From Berberis thunbergii (lineage: Eukaryota; Streptophyta; Magnoliopsida; Ranunculales; Berberidaceae), in the NCBI GenBank assembly GCA_003290165.1, contig QNQO01002075.1, positions 1-64,000 of the forward strand: a DNA stretch of 64,000 bases, given 5' to 3'. The position numbers were made by a program, and so were the translations under genes. Numbering within the stretch: the stretch's first letter is position 1; every line of letters starts with the position of its first letter. The notes below the pieces were generated by a model. It did not search any database and had not been told where the DNA came from. It saw only the letters and a program-made list of their open reading frames with translations. Below are positions 58,437 through 64,000 of this stretch, piece after piece.

Positions 58437-61400
58437 GCTATTCAAAAAGAAAGAGAAGAAAAACTTGCAAGGTCGCTAAGAGTTTTTCTTAATCAATATG
58501 TTCATGGTGACAAACAAGGATTCATCCAACAGGCTGAATCCAAAGCAAAACTTCTATCTCGTGCAGGTTGGTTAAGTTGTTTTCTGGCTGTTTGCTCTAA
58601 CTTAATTAATTAATAGTTTTAGATAAAGGTTGTGCTATCCAGATATAATGCTTATTCGATCTATAAAGTTATATCATGGAAAAATTGCAAATGCATGTCA
58701 CGATGACATTGCTCTCTAGATAAAACAACAAGACTTTTTGGTCGCATTAAAGTTTAGATGTAAATCGCCTGCAATGGAAAAAATAAACAAATTTTCTGGT
58801 GTTTGATTAGCCAGATAGTTGAAAAATGTTTTTCAATGTTCTGCTGTCTACCCTCTTTTACTGCTACCTCCTAAAGAAAAATAAGAGTGTCGTAAGATCT
58901 TTGACACACTAGCTCCCTGCTTAATGGGTTTTGGAGAAGTCTGTGTCATTGGAAAGCTCTTAATTCAAAACAATTAGGCCTCAAGAATTAGAAGTCAAGT
59001 CACAGTTAGTTGTTGTGCAATTTACAATCAAACATTTTAATGGGGTTCATTAGGTTATATATATATAGCTATAGCTCGTATTCATGAGCAAAAATGTGTA
59101 CTGCAGTCTCATATCATTATTTTTGTAAGTGAACTCATTATGATCATCAAAGCTTAAGTTGGGAAAAACTGCTTTAAATTAAAGGGTTTATTCTATGTAC
59201 ATACAACTTTTGGAGTTGATATTCTACGAACTATTGGCTACATATATCTAAGACAGGCAGCACAAGAACAGGGCAAGAAAGCCATATATTTAGGAGTGCC
59301 TTTTGTAGCAGAATGGGTACGGAATAAAAAACATTTTTGGAAATCACAAATCACAAAATGGATGGTACTGGCCCAAAAAATGATGTTGCGTCACATATTC
59401 TTTCAAACAAGGACACACTGATGAACTCTTTGTGGAAAATGAATGTTGTGGACATTGAAGTTACCCTTTTGCATGTATGCCAAATGGTAAAGTTCCAGAA
59501 AGCCATTTACTTTTAATAGTATTACTAACTCCATGAGAAGAAATTGCATTTATGTGCAATCCATTTCGAATAAGTAAAATAGTTTATTAGATTGCACTTA
59601 CAGTGATTTATTTCCAGTATTTGTCTATGATTGCTCTTACAGTATTTATTTCCAGTAAAATAGTTATTAGATTGCATGTGCATTTGTATTCCACGATTTC
59701 GTTACTTTGTCTCTGACATATTTCCATTTTCAAAAACTTAAATTTTTTTCTTCTTTACCATTGAGTTTTATGTAGTTCCTTGCAGTATAAAGGTAACACT
59801 TTTTTCCTAAAATGTTGGCAGGTGTTACATGAAAATAATGTTAAGAAGGAGGAGCTTAAAGCCCGTGCGTCGGCTTTGAAAAATCTTGGCAAAATATTTC
59901 AGGTGCAATGGTTGACACAATCAATGCGATATTGCTATTCAATAAAGAACCACTTAAAATATATTCAAATGCCAAACTTCCCCTCTTGAGATGATTGGTT
60001 AGTAATAATTTTTTGTTTTCCTTCCATGAAGAATCAATCTTTTCATTTATCCCCATGTACCACAAACAATGTTATGGATATTTGTAACTACCTGGTACCT
60101 TGCTTTCTTTGATAGCTAGGTTTTTCCATTGTTTGACGAGTTTAGAAAGATTATTAGTATTTTCACTATGGATGTTAATGGCTAGGGATATGGCTGAACC
60201 ATGCACAATTCGGCCTGAATACATACCTCAATAATAGACAAGATGCATTAACCCTAAATCTGAGTAAGGTCTATGCTTACTCTCGACATAAAAAAAACCT
60301 GTGCGCTCTGTTTTCAATCATGTGAAGCAAGTCTATATCATGCCTATCGCTTTAGTCCATCTCTAAGCCAGGTTCAAAACGACATCAAGGAAACTGCTTA
60401 TTGAGATCCAAGATATCTAGAGCATGGCAACTGCGCTATTAACTCTGTCCATTCAAATGACTGGAAAGCAAGCTTTACACAATACAAATGATACAAAATG
60501 TATAGTTTTGTTCATAAATTAGTAATGGATGCACTCTTGTCAATTCATTGTTGATAATGTTCTCATGGTTTTGAAACTTCTATTAGCTTGAAAAGCACAA
60601 TCAAAGCGGTGGAACATCAAAGAGGAGAAGTGTCTCCCATGCCTATGACGATGATAGCAGCTCTGACAGCAGTTCGGATGAGGATTCACCTAGAGGAATA
60701 TCATATCGAGCTCCTCTAGTCACGCAGGCGTGTGATATTTCTTAAAAGAACTGCCCCGTTACTCTTATTTGATGCATATGTCTTTTAGTCCTTATGTTTA
60801 TGATTTTATCACGTTTCTTAAGGTTGTTTAGTTAGTTTTCTGCTATATACTAGGAATATATCTAATAGGATTCACAAATAGCAATATCTTACTACTTGCT
60901 CTAGTACCACCTGTTCCATGAAAATAAGGGACATATAAGTTATGTTTCATGAGGTTTGTGTTGCTGCCATATACTTGGTGCTATAATCTTGGAGACATGC
61001 CATATCATGGACTCTATTTTAAACTGCTGTGACATTTCAACTCTTCAGCATTGGTCTGCACAATGTTTCTCGTCATCTTCCATTCACCACCGTCTTGCTT
61101 TGTTTATCATCCTGTCTTCTTAATTAGTTTTCGGTTCAGTCGACTGAGTGAATTCAATCTGCAGGATTTGTTTTTTGTATGAGGTGTGCAGGCCTGTCGT
61201 TGGCCTTGCACTTTACACCTCAACTGTCTTCACTGTATTACTATCCCGCTTGACCTGGCCATAAAGTCATAACGCCTGTATTTTCTTAGAGGTTATGCCA
61301 TTGCATTAGTTTTCCATTTATCCCTGCTCTAGTTCTAGTAGTACGCTTCATTCTCTTTCTGCTTCCCTTGTTTTCTATACTGCTTGCTTACAGGACTCAC

Positions 61401-61751
61401 CATGTCATCAGCTATGACCTATCAGAGTCATGTTCTGTCTATGTGAAGCAATTGAGATTGTTCTTGCAATATATTTTTCATAATTGCATAGTAAATTGAT
61501 AAGTGAAACAAAAGCTTTGCTACTCAAATTTTCAAATCTCTACAGTGCTGACCGCTTTGATTGAATGTACCTCTTAAAAAATGTTATGTCCTACATTATT
61601 CCATTTTTTTTAATAAATCAGTAAGCAAGAAATTGATGTAGTTATTAACTTTGGGTGTTATTTCTTATGTCAGGGTATTGGTACACTCTTTAGATGCCTC
61701 TGTAATCCAGCATTCTATGTGGATGATGAAGAGATTGTATACAAAGGCAAG
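58437..61751 (+). pseudogene. Captured DnaJ-X-domain co-chaperone gene, lacking the J domain
   Basis: DnaJ proteins of this plant group couple an N-terminal J domain to a C-terminal X domain and work with Hsp70. Exons: 58437-58566 (KLARSLRVFLNQYVHGDKQG), 59207-59486 ([20 protein letters not shown], then [20 protein letters not shown], then in a shifted frame [14 protein letters not shown] and NVVDIEVTLLHVCQM), 59822-59902 (VLHENNVKKEELKARASALK), 60587-60727 (DDDSSSDSSSDEDSPRGISY) and 61674-61751 (GIGTLFRCLCNPAFYVDDEE). The acceptor of the second exon reads AA instead of AG, and about 20 residues are deleted between QIT and MDGTG with a frame change. The J domain with its HPD motif is absent. 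The end abuts the Ulp1-like exon in another frame. Confidence 0.9.
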
Positions 61752-62395
61752 TGATGTTGTTATATACTTTATGGATCCAGCTCCGGGTACGAAGATCGCA
61801 CAACGCGTTGATTTGAAAAACTTTGTTGAAAGGTAAATACATGTTCTAGTTTTATTTTTACATTACAAATGTATACATATTACATATGTATAATATTACT
61901 TTATACAAAATAGTGCATTGAGAAGTTATCGGACTCGTCGAGGCGGCTCTATAACAAAGGCTGCAATGAACAGATTTAATTGGGCAAACATTCAGGTAAA
62001 TATTTTACAGTACTAAAAATTATTTTATATAATAAGACATGGTAACAAATTGCATATAATTAATTGGATGTTATTTCTCATAGTGTCCAAAGCAGATTGA
62101 GATGGATGGCATCCATTGCGGTCATTATATTTGTTGCTATATTGAGGATCTCTTGAATTCTGGTGATACAAGTATTCCTGTTTATGTAAGTAAATAGTTT
62201 TATTGAATTACTTTATTTGTTGATTTTTGAAGTATTTGATATCATCTAACTATATATTGATTGTAACTTTTGTATTTGCAGTTTGTTCATAAACAGCCAG
62301 TCAAATTTTATTCTCCGAAAAAAATAGAGAATTTCGTAATCAATTGGTCAGGATACTTGTACAACCGATTTCTCAAGGAGAAAATGGAAAGCTGA
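61752..62395 (+). pseudogene. Ulp1-like (C48 family) protease gene, 3' exons
   Basis: Ulp1-type proteases cleave SUMO-like conjugates, and plant DNA transposons often carry diverged copies. Exons: up to 61832 (SDVVIYFMDPAPGTKIAQRV), 61914-61995 (RRGGSITKAAMNRFNWANIQ), 62094-62185 (CPKQIEMDGIHCGHYICCYI) and 62282-62395 (NFVINWSGYLYNRFLKEKME, stop TGA). DPAPG fits the Asp block, and QIEMDGIHCGHY fits the Gln oxyanion and catalytic Cys block; the usual DCG is HCG here. The His block upstream has been replaced by the DnaJ-X fragment. Intron signals are intact. The same last exon ends CACTA-A, so this is the family's own gene. As read, it cannot be a complete protease. Confidence 0.75.
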
Positions 62396-62609
62396 AGCAA
62401 AACATTTTAATTATGCCTGTAGTTCAAGATATTTATTAGTATTGTGCTACGAACAAATATATATGATAGCATATTAACAATTTTGTATGAATGCTTAAAT
62501 TATATTTTGAATGAATGAGAAACAGTTAGTTATCATGTTGTGTCTTTATTGATTGATTGAACGTTGTCATTATTATATTAAATATTATATTTAGCCCAGA
62601 AAATCGGTA

Positions 62610-62878
62610 TCGAAAAAATAAAAAAAACAAATCAAATACTTTAGATAGCGCTCAAATAAGAGCTATCTAAGTTTAACATATATACTACAATAGCGCTAAT
62701 TAAAAAAATCAACAAAATTAAATAGCGCTCATCAAAGTGCTATTCAAGCTAATTTAAAAAAAAAACATTAGCGCTTTCTAAGGCGCTATTGAAGTTAATT
62801 AAAAAAAAATCAACGCTTAGATAGCGCTTTATTAAGCGCTATCTATGCCTATTTTTAAGCGCTATATTTGTAGTAGTG
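62610..62878. repeat. Right subterminal repeats of CACTA-B
   Basis: TAGCGCT palindromes with A-rich spacers, matching the right end of CACTA-A. Confidence 0.8.
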
Positions 62879-63709
62879 AAAATTGTTACCAATAAAGTTG
62901 TAATTACTAACAAAACTTTATTTCCATGTTGTAGAGGTGTTATTAAAATAGATATAGTTTCAAAAAATATTTTGTTGTCAACAGTAAACCAATTTCCGAC
63001 AAAATAATGATTTATCGATACAAAATAGTAAGTGAGTTTAACTGAGAAATAGATTTTCATGAAGTTAATTATCACTTTTTACCAGTGAAATCAATTTGTT
63101 ACCGACAAGTTTAATTACCAATAAATAAATTTCCTAGCTACAGAGATTTCATGAAAAAAATATATTGTTTCCAACAAAATAAAAAAAAGTTGCCAATAGT
63201 GTAATAATTTTCACCGAAATATTACTTTGTGGTTATAAATTAGTAAACGATCTTTAACAACAAAAAATAATGGAAACAATTATCAATCATTATCAACGAA
63301 CATAATCATTACTAATAATGTGATTATTATCTAGGAAAATAAATTTCCTTACAAAAGAAATGAATAAGTGTTAATATTCCGTTAACAAGGAAAGTGATTT
63401 GTTGTTAAAATTAGTCTTCTTTAGCAACAAATATTCATTCGAGAAAATGCCATAATTAGCAAGGAACTAGTATTTTGTGGCCATAAAAATTATTTTGTTG
63501 TTAAATCAATTTGGCAAAAAATTAGTTTGGAGGAAATGCTTTCAGCCACACATTTAACAAGGAAAGTTTCCAAAAAAATATATTTTATTGAAAAATAACA
63601 TGTTTATAGTTTTCTCAAAGAAATTTTTTTTTGTTGACAATGATACCATATTTACAATGAAATTAATTTTCGAAACATTTTGTAGGTAAATGATAGATTT
63701 CTTGTAGTG
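62879..63709. mobile_element. Right end of background element X
   Basis: AT-rich DNA with TTTCCTTG and TTACCAA-type motifs ends in TTTCTTGTAGTG, i.e. CACTACAAGAAATCTATC on the minus strand, a CACTA-like terminus. The three bases beyond are ATG. No matching left terminus was found in the window, so element X is either truncated at the left by the retroelement or extends beyond 1. No gene. Confidence 0.55.
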
Positions 63710-63815
63710 ATGATAATAATATAAAAATAAAATAATAATAATAATAATAAAATTTAAAAAATAATAATTATTATAATATCAATAATAAATAAATAAATAA
63801 ATAATGTGAAAATTT
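63710..63815. repeat. AT-rich microsatellite (ATA/AATA type)
   Basis: Runs of ATAATA then AAATAAATAAATAAAT. Confidence 0.85.
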
Positions 63816-64000
63816 AAAGGGTGTAAAACACTTCATATGAAGATAAATATAGTATAAATGAAAATTAGATTTGGAAAAAAAAAATTAATAAACATTGTGC
63901 GAGGTTAAATGGGGCAAAATAATGCATATGAACTATAAAAAGAAAGGGAGAAAATAGAGAGTGTGAGAGATATGAAAGTGTCGGGGCATCCCATCCCATC
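63816..64000. other. Unassigned DNA at the window edge
   Basis: A purine-rich stretch (AAAGAAAGGGAGAAAATAGAG) and terminal CATCCCATCC repeats. It may be a promoter or part of another element; nothing can be assigned. Confidence 0.3.

Larger units (their letters stand above)
57399..62878 (+). mobile_element. CACTA-B: complete 5.5-kb CACTA element with DnaJ-X and Ulp1-like genes
   Basis: Termini CACTACTACAAATATTAGC and GCGCTATATTTGTAGTAGTG with target duplication AAA (57396-57398 and 62879-62881). The first 200 bp and the last 300 bp upstream of the subterminal repeats are nearly identical to CACTA-A. It has no transposase. The interior carries most of a DnaJ-X gene, then the four last exons of an Ulp1-like protease gene, all on the plus strand. 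Confidence 0.92.

Noticed and set aside
61651..61836. The plus-strand ORF as one natural protein
   Set aside because: Its first half is the DnaJ-X exon read in the wrong frame; only the second half is Ulp1-like.

Overview
The window is TE-rich nuclear DNA from a flowering plant, most likely a eudicot. It is AT-rich, and the recognisable fragments are plant families: PPR, RBR, SHI-related zinc finger, NHX antiporter, autoinhibited Ca2+-ATPase, DnaJ-X and GSH1. There are plant-type En/Spm transposases and L1 LINEs with an RNase H domain. I cannot name the species. I see no intact host gene, no tRNA or rRNA and no CRISPR array. Almost every recognisable coding segment is transposon coding sequence or a host-gene fragment carried inside a transposon.

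Layout, left to right. 1-957 is the right end of a CACTA element (CACTA-0) inserted in a decayed Ty3/gypsy-like retroelement (958 to about 6570). That retroelement has gag on the minus strand, a coiled-coil ORF on the plus strand, a 70-bp tandem repeat between them and one LTR near 6147-6570. From about 6571 to 63709 a background of AT-rich DNA, ending in a CACTA-type terminus at 63709 (element X), is split by nested insertions. These are CACTA-A (7414-14769, TSD CAT); LINE-A (15085-49486, 10-bp TSD TTGGTCGATA), itself split by CACTA-1 (16504-36636, TSD TTT) and CACTA-2 (37908-44812, TSD TGT); LINE-B (about 49644-57110), which holds a short LINE-C copy (55703-56031, TSD ACTTGAC); and CACTA-B (57399-62878, TSD AAA). 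An AT microsatellite and unassigned DNA end the window.

The main discovery is that all four complete CACTA elements carry pieces of unrelated host genes with exon-intron structure. CACTA-A holds a PPR gene, an RBR fragment, a GH1 beta-glucosidase fragment, an ACA-type Ca2+-ATPase fragment and an unidentified spliced fragment. CACTA-B holds most of a DnaJ-X gene abutting an Ulp1-like protease gene. CACTA-2 holds RPL24, a ubiquitin-conjugating E2, a SHI/STY zinc finger and a GSH1 exon. CACTA-1 holds NHX, TRM7/FtsJ, cysteine synthase and P5A-ATPase fragments next to its own TNP2 and Transposase_24 genes. In every element the captured pieces lie on the same strand as each other and as the element's own gene. 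This suggests that capture or retention favours sense, splice-compatible chimeras.

Family assignments come from reading translations by eye against remembered family motifs; no database search was run. Exon ends are predicted from GT/AG signals and reading frame.
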